NCBI GenBank assembly: GCA_021737445.1
Contig: JAIPDY010000195.1
Location: 1 to 6,380 of the forward strand
Direction of reading: 5' to 3'
Length of the DNA: 6,380 bases
Source: Desulfotignum sp.
GTDB taxonomy: Bacteria; Desulfobacterota; Desulfobacteria; Desulfobacterales; Desulfobacteraceae
The notes under the pieces were generated by a model. That model did no database searches. It was not told the DNA's origin and saw only the letters and a list, made by a program, of their open reading frames with translations. The translations under genes were made by a program, and so were the position numbers. Shown here piece by piece: positions 6,357 to 6,380 of the stretch (the first letter of the stretch is position 1; each line of letters starts with the position of its first letter).

Positions 6357-6380
6357 AATACCGCCTGCATATGACAATCA
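6353..6380 (+). CDS. Start of a downstream gene, cut by the window edge
   Basis: An ATG at 6353, overlapping the micro-ORF stop, begins MKYRLHMTI and is open to the right edge. The basic, then hydrophobic start would suit a signal peptide, for instance of the missing periplasmic binding protein, but nine codons prove nothing. A competing frame starts at ATG 6334 (MNQKQTHEIPPAYDN) and is also open. Neither has a clear ribosome site, and I cannot choose firmly between them. Confidence 0.3.

Overview
The window reads as a chromosomal segment of a Gram-negative, probably anaerobic bacterium. A TonB-dependent outer-membrane receptor shows that an outer membrane is present. The mid-GC codon use and the style of the ABC proteins (for example the ATPase ending its H-loop region in a THFPNHAF-type motif) remind me of sulfate-reducing Desulfobacteria such as Desulfobacter or Desulfotignum. 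That placement is an impression from memory, not something the window proves.

Layout. Positions 1-1538 (minus strand) hold the first 512 codons of a secreted protein whose 3' end lies outside the window. After its signal peptide it consists almost entirely of 19 tandem units of 24-25 residues. Most units start with a DxDxDGxxD-type calcium-binding loop, followed by an aromatic, hairpin-like segment. Positions 1539-1747 are an AT-rich divergent intergenic region with a good minus-strand sigma70-like promoter and only weak plus-strand candidates. From 1748 to the right edge, all genes lie on the plus strand in a tight, probably single, operon: TonB-dependent receptor (1748-3736), a TiaS-like protein (3750-4499), FecCD-family permease (4496-5509), FecE/BtuD-type ATPase (5503-6300), then an 18-codon micro-ORF (6300-6356) and the first codons of a further gene (from 6353). 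The junctions are a 13-bp gap, a 4-bp overlap, a 7-bp overlap, a 1-bp overlap and a 4-bp overlap, so translational coupling is likely throughout.

How they work together. The receptor would bring a scarce ligand (siderophore-type metal complex, corrinoid or another chelate) across the outer membrane. The permease and ATPase would carry it across the inner membrane. No periplasmic binding protein lies inside the window; it may follow downstream. The odd member is the gene between receptor and permease. It matches the N-terminal catalytic part of archaeal TiaS (tRNA-Ile2 agmatinylcytidine synthetase) in motif order, but lacks the OB-fold and zinc-ribbon regions that handle tRNA and sits in an uptake operon. 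This suggests a repurposed nucleotide-dependent enzyme tied to the imported ligand, and it is the best candidate here for something undescribed. The divergent calcium-repeat protein is the second.

I saw no tRNA, rRNA, CRISPR array, insertion sequence, recognisable riboswitch or clear intrinsic terminator.
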